Shown piece by piece: positions 24,563-33,346 of a stretch of DNA of 64,000 nt. The DNA lies in contig NZ_CP107819.1 of the NCBI RefSeq assembly GCF_036346295.1, positions 5,518,001-5,582,000 on the forward strand, written 5' to 3'. The DNA comes from Streptomyces sp. NBC_00536 (GTDB taxonomy: Bacteria; Actinomycetota; Actinomycetes; Streptomycetales; Streptomycetaceae). How positions within the stretch are numbered: position 1 is the first letter of the stretch; each line of letters starts with the position of its first letter. The translations under genes were made by a program, and so were the position numbers. Under the pieces are notes generated by a model that was not told the DNA's origin, ran no database searches, and saw only the letters and a program-made list of their open reading frames with translations.

Positions 24563-25936
24563 ATGACCGCATTGACGGCACAGGTGACGGAGCCCGCTCC
24601 GCCGCCCGGCGCACCGCACGCCAAGCGCAGGGGAGTCGAGCTGACCCTGCTCGCGGGCGCCGTCCTCATCTCCGTCCTCGGCTACCTCTGCGTCGGCCTC
24701 GCGACCGTCGGCCACCTCCCCCCGCAGGCCTCCCGGCACGCCGCCGGGCTCGCCGTCGCCGCGCTCCTCGCGCACCTCGCCGTGCGCCTGCGGGCCCCCT
24801 ACGCCGACCCGCTGCTGCTGCCCATCGCCTTCCTCCTCAACGGCCTCGGGCTGGTCCTCATCCAGCGGCTCGACCTCACCACCCCCGCCCACCTGACCGC
24901 GGGCGACCAGCTGCTGTGGTCGGGGCTCGGGGCGGCGCTCTTCGTCGTCGCGGTGGCCGCGCTGCGCGACCACCGGGCGCTCCAGCGGTACGCGTACCTC
25001 GCGGTGGCCGCCGCCCTCGTGCTGATGCTGGTCCCGGTGTTCTTCCCGGCGGTCAACGGCGCCCACATCTGGGTCCGCTTCGCCGGACTCTCCTTCCAGC
25101 CGGGGGAGTTCGCGAAGATCCTGCTCGCCGTCTTCTTCGCCTCCTACCTGGCCGCGAACCGCACCGCCCTGGCCCTGACCGGCCGCAGGATCTGGCGGCT
25201 GCGGATGCTGCCGGGGCGGGTGATGGGGCCGATCCTGGCGATCTGGCTGCTGAGCGTCGGCGTCCTCGTACTGGAGCGGGACCTCGGTACCTCGCTGCTG
25301 TTCTTCGGGCTGTTCGTGATCATGCTCTTCACCGCCACCGGCCGGATCGGCTGGATCGCCGTCGGGCTGGTGCTCGCGGGTGTGGGCGCGTATGCGGTGG
25401 GGACCTTCGAGCCGCATGTCCACGGCCGGGTCGAGGACTGGCTGAATCCTTTCGCCTCCATCGAGCAGGGCCGCGGCCCCGGCCAGCTCGCCCAGTCCCT
25501 CTTCGCCTTCGGCGCGGGCGGACTGCTCGGCTCGGGACTGGGCCACGGCCAGTCCTTCCTCATCGGTTTCGCCGCCAAGTCCGACTTCATCCTCGCCACC
25601 GCGGGCGAGGAACTCGGCCTGGCCGGGCTCTGCGCGATCCTCGTCCTCTACGCCCTGCTGGTCGCCCGCGGCTTCCAGGCCGGGCTCGCGCTGCGCGACC
25701 CCTTCGGGCGGCTGCTGGCCACCGGGCTCGCCTCGATCGTGGCCCTCCAGGTCTTCGTCATCGCGGGCGGGGTCACCGGACTGATCCCGCTCACCGGCAT
25801 GGCCATGCCCTTCCTGGCCCAGGGCGGCTCCTCCGTCGTCACCAACTGGATCATCGTGGCCCTGCTGGTGCGGCTCAGCGACTGCGCACGGCGCCCGCGC
25901 CCGCTCGGCGACAGCGGGGGAGGCGGCGCCGGGTGA
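24563..25936 (+). CDS. FtsW/RodA/SpoVE-family (SEDS) glycosyltransferase
   Basis: A 457-residue polytopic membrane protein of the SEDS family, which polymerises lipid II into glycan strands together with a class B PBP. Signature segments are GAHIWVRFAGLSFQPGEFAK, the VLERDLGTSLLFFG loop with its Asp, and ITGLIPLTGMAMPFLAQGGS-type sequence near the C-terminus. A TACGTT box ends six bases before the ATG, predicting leaderless mRNA. It overlaps the PBP gene by four bases. Whether it serves division or another growth process cannot be read here. Confidence 0.93.
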   Translation: MTALTAQVTEPAPPPGAPHAKRRGVELTLLAGAVLISVLGYLCVGLATVGHLPPQASRHAAGLAVAALLAHLAVRLRAPYADPLLLPIAFLLNGLGLVLIQRLDLTTPAHLTAGDQLLWSGLGAALFVVAVAALRDHRALQRYAYLAVAAALVLMLVPVFFPAVNGAHIWVRFAGLSFQPGEFAKILLAVFFASYLAANRTALALTGRRIWRLRMLPGRVMGPILAIWLLSVGVLVLERDLGTSLLFFGLFVIMLFTATGRIGWIAVGLVLAGVGAYAVGTFEPHVHGRVEDWLNPFASIEQGRGPGQLAQSLFAFGAGGLLGSGLGHGQSFLIGFAAKSDFILATAGEELGLAGLCAILVLYALLVARGFQAGLALRDPFGRLLATGLASIVALQVFVIAGGVTGLIPLTGMAMPFLAQGGSSVVTNWIIVALLVRLSDCARRPRPLGDSGGGGAG

Positions 25937-27390
25937 TCCGTTACATCCGCTGGTGCGGCTACTTCTGCGCGGCGCTCTTCCTCGCCCTGTTCGCGGGCGT
26001 GGCCCGGGTCCAGGTCTGGGAGGCCGGCTCGCTCGCGGGCAACCAGGCCAACAAGCGGCCGGTGATCGCGCGGTACGCCCAGCCGCGCGGGAACATCCTG
26101 GTCGACGGCCGTCCGATCACCGGATCCCGGGACAGCCGCCAACTGCTGCGCTACGAGCGGACGTACGCCAACGGCCCGCTGTACGCGCCGGTCACCGGCT
26201 ACTCCTCGCAGACCTACGGCACCAGCTTCGTCGAGCGGTCCGAGGACGCGGTCCTGGCCGGCACCGACCCCGGGCTGACCGCCTTCCCGCTCTGGCACGA
26301 GCTGGCCCGCGACCGCCCGGACGGCGGGAACGCGGTGCTCACCCTCAAGGCGGGCATGCAGCGCGCCGCCTACACCGGACTCGCGGGCAAACGGGGCGCG
26401 GTGGCCGCCGTCGAGCCCGCCACCGGGAAGATCCTCGCCCTCGTCAGCAGCCCCTCGTACGACCCGGCCGTGCTCTCGGGCACGGGCGCGGCGGTCAAGG
26501 GCGCCTGGGCCCGGCTGAACGCCGATCCCGCCAGGCCGATGCTCAACCGGGCGCTGCGCGAGACCTATCCGCCCGGCTCCACCTTCAAGATCGTGACGGC
26601 GGCGGCCGCGCTCGACGCTGGCGTGGTGACCGATGTGGACGCGCCGACCCAGACCCCCGACCCCTACCAGCTGCCCGGCACCACGACCCTGCTGCCGAAC
26701 GCGTCCGAAGGCTGCCTGGACGCCAGCATGGCGGAGGCCGTGCAGTTCTCCTGCAACACGGTCATGGCGAAGATCGGGGTCCAGGTCGGGCTGCGCGGGA
26801 TGGCCGACGCGGCCCGCCGGTTCGGCTTCAACGACGAGGGGCTGCGGGTCCCGGCGTGGGTGTCGCGGTCCAACTTCGACACCGACATGAGCCAGGACCA
26901 GCTGGCGCTCTCCGCCATCGGCCAGTTCAACACCACGGCCACCCCGCTCCAGATGGCCATGGTCGCGGGCGCGGTCGCCAACGGCGGCGAGGTCCGCAGC
27001 CCGTACCTGATCGAACGGACCACCCAGAGCGACGGCGACCCGGTCCGCCGCGCCGACCAGCGCAGCCTGGGCCGGGCCATGAGCCCGGGCACCGCGCAGC
27101 GGATCCAGCGGATGATGGTCAAGGTGGTCGAGGACGGGACGGGCCGCAACGCGGCGATCCCGGGCGCCCGGGTCGGCGGCAAGACGGGCACGGCCCAGCA
27201 CGGGGTGGGCAACGCGGGGACCCCGTACGCCTGGTTCATCGCCTGGGCCCAGGGCGAGGGCGTGGGGCGGCCCGCGGTGGCGGTCGCGGTGGTCGTGGAG
27301 GACGCGGCGGCCGACCGGGGGGACATCAGCGGGAACAGCGCGGCCGCGCCGATCGCCCGGGCGGTGATGCAGGCGGCCCTGGCCCGCTGA
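25933..27390 (+). CDS. Class B penicillin-binding protein (transpeptidase)
   Basis: A 485-residue membrane-anchored transpeptidase: one N-terminal membrane segment (YFCAALFLALFAGVARV), a dimerisation domain, and a catalytic domain with SxxK in YPPGSTFKIV, SxN in FSCNTVMAK and KTG in VGGKTGTAQHG. The GTG start overlaps the SEDS stop (GTGA), so the pair is translated together, fitting the known SEDS-bPBP partnership. Confidence 0.94.
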   Translation: MIRYIRWCGYFCAALFLALFAGVARVQVWEAGSLAGNQANKRPVIARYAQPRGNILVDGRPITGSRDSRQLLRYERTYANGPLYAPVTGYSSQTYGTSFVERSEDAVLAGTDPGLTAFPLWHELARDRPDGGNAVLTLKAGMQRAAYTGLAGKRGAVAAVEPATGKILALVSSPSYDPAVLSGTGAAVKGAWARLNADPARPMLNRALRETYPPGSTFKIVTAAAALDAGVVTDVDAPTQTPDPYQLPGTTTLLPNASEGCLDASMAEAVQFSCNTVMAKIGVQVGLRGMADAARRFGFNDEGLRVPAWVSRSNFDTDMSQDQLALSAIGQFNTTATPLQMAMVAGAVANGGEVRSPYLIERTTQSDGDPVRRADQRSLGRAMSPGTAQRIQRMMVKVVEDGTGRNAAIPGARVGGKTGTAQHGVGNAGTPYAWFIAWAQGEGVGRPAVAVAVVVEDAAADRGDISGNSAAAPIARAVMQAALAR

Positions 27391-27443
27391 CCGGCCCGGA
27401 GCCCGGTCGGGGCCCTCATCCGCCGGTCCTCATCCGCCGGTCC

Positions 27444-28547
27444 TCAGGCGCCGCCGTCCGCGATCGCCGCCTCCACCTCCGCGACCCGCTGGGCCTCCTC
27501 CTGCGCGAACCGCTCGCGGTCGAGGGTCTCGGCGATCTCCTCGTCCTGGGCCATCAGCAGGTCGAGGTTGGAGTCGCCCATGTCGAAGACGCCCATGTCG
27601 AGGTAGGCCTTCTGGAGCCGTTCCCCCCACAGCCCGATGTCCTTCACGCACGGCACGATCCGGCTGAACAGCAGCTTGCGGAACAGGTGCAGGAACTCCG
27701 ACTGCTCGCTCAGCTCGGCCGCCTCCTGCTGGGGGATGCCGAAGTTCTCCAGGACCTCGACCCCGCGCAGCCGGTCCCGCATCAGGTAGCAGCCCTCGAT
27801 CACGAACTCCTCGCGCTCGCGCAGTTCGGCGTCGGTGAGCTGCTTGTAGTAGTCGCGCAGCGCCATCCGCCCGAACGCCACGTGCCGGGCCTCGTCCTGC
27901 ATCACGTAGGCGAGGATCTGCTTCGGCAGCGGCTTGTCGGTCGTGTCGCGGATCATGCCGAAGGCGGCGAGCGCGAGGCCCTCGATGAGCACCTGCATGC
28001 CCAGGTAGGGCATGTCCCAGCGGGAGTCGCGCAGGGTGTCGCCGAGCAGCCCCTGGAGGTTGTCGTTGACCGGGTAGAGCATGCCGATCTTCTCGTGCAG
28101 GAAGCGGCTGTAGATCTCGGCGTGCCGGGCCTCGTCCATGGTCTGGGTGGCGGAGTAGAACTTCGCGTCCAGGTCCGGGACCGACTCCACGATGCGCGCC
28201 GCGCAGACCATCGCGCCCTGCTCGCCGTGCAGGAACTGGCTGAACTGCCAGGCCGTGTAGTGCCGCCGCAGGTCGCCCTTGTCCCGGTCGGTCATCTTGG
28301 CCCAGTGCCGGGTGCCGTAGAGGGTCAGTACGTCGTCGGGCGTGCCCAGCGGGTCGTACGGGTCGACGTCGAGCGCCCAGTCGATCCGGGTCGCCCCGTC
28401 CCACTGTTTGTCCTTGCCCTTCTGGTAGAGGGCGAGGAGCCGCTCGCGCCCCTCGTCGTACTCCCAGCTGAAGCGGGCCGCGCCGGAGGCCGGAACCTGC
28501 CACACGGGGTCGCCCGGGTCCTTGGTGTAGAGCTGGTGTGTCGACAT
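27444..28547 (-). CDS. Ferritin-like diiron protein (R2/oxygenase type)
   Basis: A 367-residue mostly helical protein with two EARH metal-binding motifs, MDEARHAEIY (about residue 140) and QDEARHVAFG (about 222). Supporting Glu residues in LHGEQGAM and LIEGLALAAF make the four-helix diiron site of the ferritin/R2 oxidase superfamily. The substrate is unknown. A GGGGG stretch precedes the ATG, and the frame extends upstream without supporting sequence. It is divergent from a second diiron enzyme of the AurF type. Confidence 0.82.
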   Translation of the reverse strand: MSTHQLYTKDPGDPVWQVPASGAARFSWEYDEGRERLLALYQKGKDKQWDGATRIDWALDVDPYDPLGTPDDVLTLYGTRHWAKMTDRDKGDLRRHYTAWQFSQFLHGEQGAMVCAARIVESVPDLDAKFYSATQTMDEARHAEIYSRFLHEKIGMLYPVNDNLQGLLGDTLRDSRWDMPYLGMQVLIEGLALAAFGMIRDTTDKPLPKQILAYVMQDEARHVAFGRMALRDYYKQLTDAELREREEFVIEGCYLMRDRLRGVEVLENFGIPQQEAAELSEQSEFLHLFRKLLFSRIVPCVKDIGLWGERLQKAYLDMGVFDMGDSNLDLLMAQDEEIAETLDRERFAQEEAQRVAEVEAAIADGGA

Positions 28548-28734
28548 GAACGCCCCCTGGGTGCGCGTGTGTGGACTGCCGTGCGGGACTGGACAGTTGG
28601 CAGCGTCACACGTTGGTAGACAGTGGGTCAACAAGTCGGGCGCAGGGGATTGACGAGCTTACTGACAAGCAGTCTCATAAGAGGTGACCGCCGGTAACCC
28701 CATTGCCGACCCACGCGTGAGAGGTGTCCGAGCC

Positions 28735-29664
28735 ATGACGACCGTGACCGACCGGGCGGAGCTGCGCGACGCCCTCGGCCTCCTCAAGGGCCGGGAACAA
28801 GTCGCCGAACGACTGCTCGAATCCTCGGCCAGGCACTCCTTCGACCCCGACAAGGAACTCGACTGGGACGCCCCCGTGATCGAGGGCAAGTACTACTGGC
28901 CGCCCGAGCTGCTCTCCCTCTACGGCACCCCCCTCTGGAAGAAGATGGGCGAGGAGCAGCGCATCGAACTCTCCCGCCACGAGGCGGCCGCGCTCGGCTC
29001 GCTCGGGATCTGGTTCGAGATCATCCTCATGCAGCTGCTCACCCGGCACATCTACGACAAGCCGCTGACCAGCAGTCACGTCCGCTACGCCCTCACCGAG
29101 ATCGCCGACGAGTGCCGCCACTCGATGATGTTCGCCCGCATGATCCAGAAGGGCGGCGCCCCCGCCTACCCCGTCTCCCGCTTCAACCACAACCTGGCCC
29201 GCGTCCTCAAGACCGTCTCCACCACCCCCGGCTCCTTCGCCTGCACCCTGCTCGGCGAGGAGATCCTCGACTGGATGCAGCGCCTGACCTTCCCGGACGA
29301 GCGCGTCCAGCCGTTGGTGCGCGGGGTCACCCGGATCCACGTGATCGAGGAGGCCCGGCACGTCCGGTACGCCCGTGAGGAACTGCGCCGCCAGATGATC
29401 ACCGCCCCGCGCTGGGAACGCGAACTCACCCGGATCAGCTGCGGCGAGGCCGCCCGGGTCTTCTCGCTCGCCTTCGTCAACGGCCAGGTGTACGAGAACA
29501 TCGGCCTGGACCGGGCCGAGGCGACCGCCCAGGTGAAGGCGAGCGGCCACCGCCGCGAGGTCATGCAGGCCGGGGCCAAGCGCCTCACCGACTTCCTCGA
29601 CGACATCGGCGTCCTGCGCGGGGTCGGCCGCAAGCTGTGGCAGAGCAGCGGACTGCTCGCCTGA
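28735..29664 (+). CDS. AurF-like diiron N-oxygenase family protein
   Basis: A 309-residue diiron oxygenase of the p-aminobenzoate N-oxygenase family. The metal motifs are ADECRHSMMFARM (about residue 125) and EEARHVRYARE (about 210), with Glu in SLGIWFEIIL and in LLGEEILDW. AurF oxidises aromatic amines; this homologue lies in no visible biosynthetic cluster, so the substrate is open. A TTGACG -35-like box is seen at 28650. The TetR gene 40 bp downstream may control it. Confidence 0.83.
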   Translation: MTTVTDRAELRDALGLLKGREQVAERLLESSARHSFDPDKELDWDAPVIEGKYYWPPELLSLYGTPLWKKMGEEQRIELSRHEAAALGSLGIWFEIILMQLLTRHIYDKPLTSSHVRYALTEIADECRHSMMFARMIQKGGAPAYPVSRFNHNLARVLKTVSTTPGSFACTLLGEEILDWMQRLTFPDERVQPLVRGVTRIHVIEEARHVRYAREELRRQMITAPRWERELTRISCGEAARVFSLAFVNGQVYENIGLDRAEATAQVKASGHRREVMQAGAKRLTDFLDDIGVLRGVGRKLWQSSGLLA

Positions 29665-29704
29665 CGCCCGCCACGGCGCCGCCGGTGGGGGTTACCCTGC
29701 GGGC

Positions 29705-30442
29705 ATGACCCGGACTCCGCCGGCGGCCCCGGCGCCGCGTGCCTACCGCCGCCTGAGCGTCGAGGAACGGCGGGCGCAGATCATCGAGGCGGCCCTGTCG
29801 CTCTTCGCGCACCGGGCGCCGGAGGACATCTCCCTCGACGACGTCGCCGAAGCCGCCGGGGTCTCGCGCCCGCTGGTCTACCGGTACTTCCCCGGCGGCA
29901 AGCAGCAGTTGTACGAAGCCGCCCTGCGCTCGGCGGCCGATGTCCTCGGCCTCTGCTTCGCCGAAGCGCAGGCCGGACCGCTGACCCAGCGGCTCTCCCG
30001 CGCCCTGGACCGCTACCTCGCCTTCGTCGACGAGCACGACGCGGGCTTCAGCGCGCTCCTCCAGGGCGGCAGCGTGGTGGAGACCTCCCGCACCACGGCC
30101 ACCGTGGACGGCATCCGGCGCACCGCGGCGGGCCAGATCCTCTTCCACCTGAACGTCCCGGAACCCGGCCCCCGGCTGCGCATGATGGTCCGCACCTGGA
30201 TCACGGCGGTCGAGGCGGCCTCGCTGATCTGGCTGGACGAGGGCAAGGAACCGCCGGTCGAGGAGCTGCGCGACTGGCTGGTGGACCAGTTCATCGCCCT
30301 GCTGACGGCCACGGCCGCCACCGACCCCCAGACGGCCGCCGCCGCGCGGGCCGCGCTGGCCCTGGAATCCGCGGACGGACCGGTGGGGGTGCTCGCCCGA
30401 CGGGTGGTCCCCGTGCTCTCCGAGGCCGCCCACCTGCTGTGA
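29705..30442 (+). CDS. TetR-family transcriptional regulator
   Basis: A 245-residue TetR protein with the HTH ISLDDVAEAAGVSRPLVYRYF at about residues 41-61 and a C-terminal ligand-binding domain. The TACCCT box at 29693-29698 lies six bases before the ATG, so the message is probably leaderless. Its position after the AurF-like gene makes the divergent diiron gene pair the likely target. Confidence 0.88.
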   Translation: MTRTPPAAPAPRAYRRLSVEERRAQIIEAALSLFAHRAPEDISLDDVAEAAGVSRPLVYRYFPGGKQQLYEAALRSAADVLGLCFAEAQAGPLTQRLSRALDRYLAFVDEHDAGFSALLQGGSVVETSRTTATVDGIRRTAAGQILFHLNVPEPGPRLRMMVRTWITAVEAASLIWLDEGKEPPVEELRDWLVDQFIALLTATAATDPQTAAAARAALALESADGPVGVLARRVVPVLSEAAHLL

Positions 30443-30461
30443 CACCTGTGACACTGGTGGG

Positions 30462-30737
30462 GTGAGAAGCGAACCGACCCCCTTCGAGGGCGGCCCCATG
30501 GACGGCCGAGTGCTGCCGGTCCTGCTCGGCCCGACCGGCCATCCGCCGAAGTGGTACGAGATCCCCGTCCCGGACGCGGCGGGCGGCCCGCCCACGGTCC
30601 TGCTCTACCAGCGCGTCCCGGCGGGCTACTCCAAGCGGCTGCACCTCCAGAAGGGCTGGAAGTACGCCTACGAGCCCACGGGCCGCAAGCCCGAGATCCG
30701 CTGGCCCTGGACGAAGTCCCCGCGCCCGACGGCCTGA
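30462..30737 (+). CDS. Small conserved hypothetical protein
   Basis: A 91-residue basic protein with MDGRVLPVLLGPTGHPPKWYE and a C-terminus rich in Lys, Trp and Pro. I do not recognise the family. The GTG start is six bases after GACACT, a possible -10, so it may be leaderless. Codon usage is normal for the region, which supports translation. Confidence 0.6.
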   Translation: MRSEPTPFEGGPMDGRVLPVLLGPTGHPPKWYEIPVPDAAGGPPTVLLYQRVPAGYSKRLHLQKGWKYAYEPTGRKPEIRWPWTKSPRPTA

Positions 30738-30778
30738 GCGCGCCCCGACTGTTGCTGCGGCGCGTTGTGCCCTCCGGG

Positions 30779-30925
30779 GGCGCCTCAAACGCCGGCGGGG
30801 CTGGGTTGGCCGCCGATCCAGCCCCGCCGGCGTTTGAGGCGCCCCCGGAGGCGGGATCGGCGCAGCCGCCCCGAGCGGGGCAAATCCAGCCCTGCCGGCG
30901 TTTGAGGCGCGGGGTCCGGGGCGGA
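30779..30925. repeat. Intergenic repeat cluster between convergent genes
   Basis: This region holds GCGCCTCAAACGCCGGCGGG at about 30779 and its inverted copies CAGCCCCGCCGGCGTTTGAG near 30818 and CCCTGCCGGCGTTTGAGGCG near 30890. It lies between the convergent ends of the hypothetical gene and the kinase gene, where the hairpin could end transcription from both sides. Confidence 0.75.
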
Positions 30926-30933
30926 GCCCAGGG

Positions 30934-32301
30934 TCAGGCCGAGGGGGCGGCCCCCGCCGGAGGCACGGGCAGCGACAGCACCGCCACCGCACCCCCGCCC
31001 TCCTCCGCAGCCGCGTTGCGGAACACCAGCTCCGCCCCCAGCACCTCGGCCTGCCCGACGGCGATCGTCAGCCCCAGCCCGTGCCCCTTGGCCCCGCCGC
31101 CCCCACCCCCGCCCGCCCCGGAACGGAACCGCTGCGGGCCGTGCGCCACCAGGTACTCCGGATATCCGTCCCCGTGGTCCCGTACCGTCACCACCGGCCC
31201 GTCCACCGTCAGCACCACCGGGGCCCGCCCGTGCTTGTGCGCGTTCGCGATCAGGTTCCCCAGGACCCGCTCCAGGCGCCGCCGGTCCGTCTCGACGTAC
31301 AGGTCGCGCACGACCACGACCTCCGTCGCCGTTCCCGTTCCCGAGGCCCGTACCGCCCGCTCCGCCACCGCCGCCAGCCGGTGCAGGTCCGTCTCCACCT
31401 GCTCGCTGCCCGAGTCCAGCCGGGAGATCTCCAGCAGGTCCTCGGTGAGCTGGCGCATCGTCCGCACCCGCTCCTGCACCAGCTGCGTCGGCCGGCCCTC
31501 CGGCAGCAGTTCCGAGGCGGCCTGCAGGCCGGTCAGCGGGGTGCGCAGCTCGTGCGCCACGTCCGCCGTGAACCGCTGCTCGCTCAGCAGCTTCGACTGG
31601 AGGCTGCCGGCCATGGTGTCCAGCGCCGCCGCCACCGTCGCCACCTCGTCCTGCCGCCGCGCGGGATCCTTCGTACGCGCGTCCCCGACCCGGGCGTCCA
31701 GGTCCCCCTGGGTGATCCGGCGGGCGACCGTCGCGGTCTGGTGCAGCCTGCGGGTGACCCGGGTGACCGCGAACGCCCCGACCAGCAGGGTGCCTCCGAT
31801 GGCCAGCACCGAGGAGCCGATGATGGCCCGGTCCAGACCGCTGATCGTGCGCGCGCTCTGGCTGTAGTCGAGGGCCGTCGCCAGCGCGCGGCCGTCGGCG
31901 GGCGCCGCCGCCCACATCACCGGGCGGCCGCCGTAGTCGCTGACGATGGTGCCCCGGTGCCCGGAGACCGCCAGCGCGCGCAGCGAGGACGGCAGGCCCG
32001 CCGGGTCGATGGCGGAGTCCGGCGGCAGGTTCTCGCCCGCCTCGTACGAGCGGGACGCGTCGTGCAGCCTGCCGAGCGCCTTCTCGCGGGCGGTGGCGAC
32101 CGTCTGCCGGGTCACCGCGACGTGCACGAGCGCGCCGAGCACGGCCGCGAGCGTGCAGCACATCACCACGATGAAGCACGCCGACTTCCAGGTCAGGGTG
32201 GCGGTCCAGGCGGGCAGCCGCAGCGGGATCCGGGCCCGGAGCCCGCGCGCGATCCGGCCCGCGAACCGGCGCGGGCCGCTCCCGCGCCGACCGCCGCTCA
32301 C
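30934..32301 (-). CDS. Sensor histidine kinase paired with a lipoprotein
   Basis: A 455-residue kinase with two membrane segments (CFIVVMCCTLAAVLGAL and SSVLAIGGTLLVGAFAV) enclosing an extracytoplasmic domain of about 100 residues. HAMP, HisKA (VAHELRTPLTGLQAAS), N box (NLIANAHKHGRAP), G1 (VRDHGDGYPEY) and G2 (GHGLGLTIAVGQ) follow. The GTG start overlaps the stop of the upstream lipoprotein gene (GTGA). No response regulator gene is adjacent on either side, which is unusual. Confidence 0.92.
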   Translation of the reverse strand: MSGGRRGSGPRRFAGRIARGLRARIPLRLPAWTATLTWKSACFIVVMCCTLAAVLGALVHVAVTRQTVATAREKALGRLHDASRSYEAGENLPPDSAIDPAGLPSSLRALAVSGHRGTIVSDYGGRPVMWAAAPADGRALATALDYSQSARTISGLDRAIIGSSVLAIGGTLLVGAFAVTRVTRRLHQTATVARRITQGDLDARVGDARTKDPARRQDEVATVAAALDTMAGSLQSKLLSEQRFTADVAHELRTPLTGLQAASELLPEGRPTQLVQERVRTMRQLTEDLLEISRLDSGSEQVETDLHRLAAVAERAVRASGTGTATEVVVVRDLYVETDRRRLERVLGNLIANAHKHGRAPVVLTVDGPVVTVRDHGDGYPEYLVAHGPQRFRSGAGGGGGGGAKGHGLGLTIAVGQAEVLGAELVFRNAAAEEGGGAVAVLSLPVPPAGAAPSA

Positions 32302-33191
32302 GAAGCGCCGCCGCTGCCGTCGGCGGTGGCGCCGGTCACGGCCCAGCCGTTCGCCACATCCCCGTTCGTGGTGGCGCCGTTCGTGGCGGTGCTGTCCGTG
32401 GCGCGCCGGGGCCGGAACGGCTTCGGGCTCGTGGTGGCGCCGGGGCGCTGCGGCACCCGGATGATCTGCTCCCGGGTCGGCAGCATGGTCCGCTGCTTCT
32501 CGTCCCAGGACCAGGCGGTGTTCAGCTCGTACCCGGGGTTCGCGCTCGGCACGTGCAGCACCACGTCCCGCCCCGCCAGCTCGACGCTGATGACGGAGTC
32601 GGTGGTGGCCATGATCCGGTTGAGCCGCCCGTCCGGGTCCGCGGTGTAGACCCGCACCGACATCTGCCGGTCCGGCAGCTCGAAGCCGATGATCAGCTCG
32701 TCGATGTCGTTGCCGGTCAGATCGCGGTAGTACGGCGTGAGCACCGGGCACTTGGCCGACTTCGCGGCGCCGGGCGCGGCGGGCGGCTGCCCGGTCGGGC
32801 ACGCCAGGATCGCCGCGGCCGTCTCCGGCGGCATCCCGTCCGGCCCGACCGTGGCGCCCCGGTGGTTCCTGACCTCGGCCTGGACGAGCGCGACCGGGTC
32901 CACCCCGTGCACGTCCTGGTTCTTGACCGGGGGGATGCCCTTGACGTACTCGGGCGGGGCCCCGCCCGGATCGGCCGGGGGCACGGTGGCGCCCTTGCGC
33001 TCGGGCCACAGGTGCACGGGCCCGTTCGCGGTCGGGGTCGCCCCGGCGCTGGCCAGACCGCCGGTGTTGCCGCAGCCCGTGACCGTCAGGGCCGCCGCCA
33101 GCAGCGCGGCCGCGACCAGCGGTGCGGCGGCCGGGCGCGCGGTCGGGCGCGTGCGCGTGAGGGTGTGGATGCGCGTACGGAACGTCTTCAC
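32298..33191 (-). CDS. Lipoprotein coupled to the sensor kinase
   Basis: A 297-residue exported protein with lipobox LTVTGC (about residue 40). The mature domain includes DLTGNDIDELIIGFELPD, a calcium-binding-like Asp-rich turn, and TARDV-type beta structure, and ends with a low-complexity Thr/Asn/Gly tail. The GTG start has AGGGG upstream. Overlap with the kinase gene suggests that it modulates that kinase at the membrane surface, as CseA does in the SigE system; this is inference. Confidence 0.82.
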   Translation of the reverse strand: MKTFRTRIHTLTRTRPTARPAAAPLVAAALLAAALTVTGCGNTGGLASAGATPTANGPVHLWPERKGATVPPADPGGAPPEYVKGIPPVKNQDVHGVDPVALVQAEVRNHRGATVGPDGMPPETAAAILACPTGQPPAAPGAAKSAKCPVLTPYYRDLTGNDIDELIIGFELPDRQMSVRVYTADPDGRLNRIMATTDSVISVELAGRDVVLHVPSANPGYELNTAWSWDEKQRTMLPTREQIIRVPQRPGATTSPKPFRPRRATDSTATNGATTNGDVANGWAVTGATADGSGGAS

Positions 33192-33346
33192 GGACCCCTG
33201 CGTCCTCCTGTCCCCTGCGCGGCGGTGGCGGTCCACCTGTCCCGCCAACCTTATGCAGAGGTACGCCCTTTTTGCGCGGGCGTCCGCCCCGCGGACCCGG
33301 CCGGAGGGCCCGGATCCGCTGGTCGCAGGGCCGGACCGCGGGCCCG

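Noticed and set aside
24547..27390. A possible SEDS-PBP fusion in one long frame
   Set aside because: The SEDS protein is in another frame; the PBP begins at GTG 25933, and the upstream part of the frame is Arg/Pro-rich nonsense.
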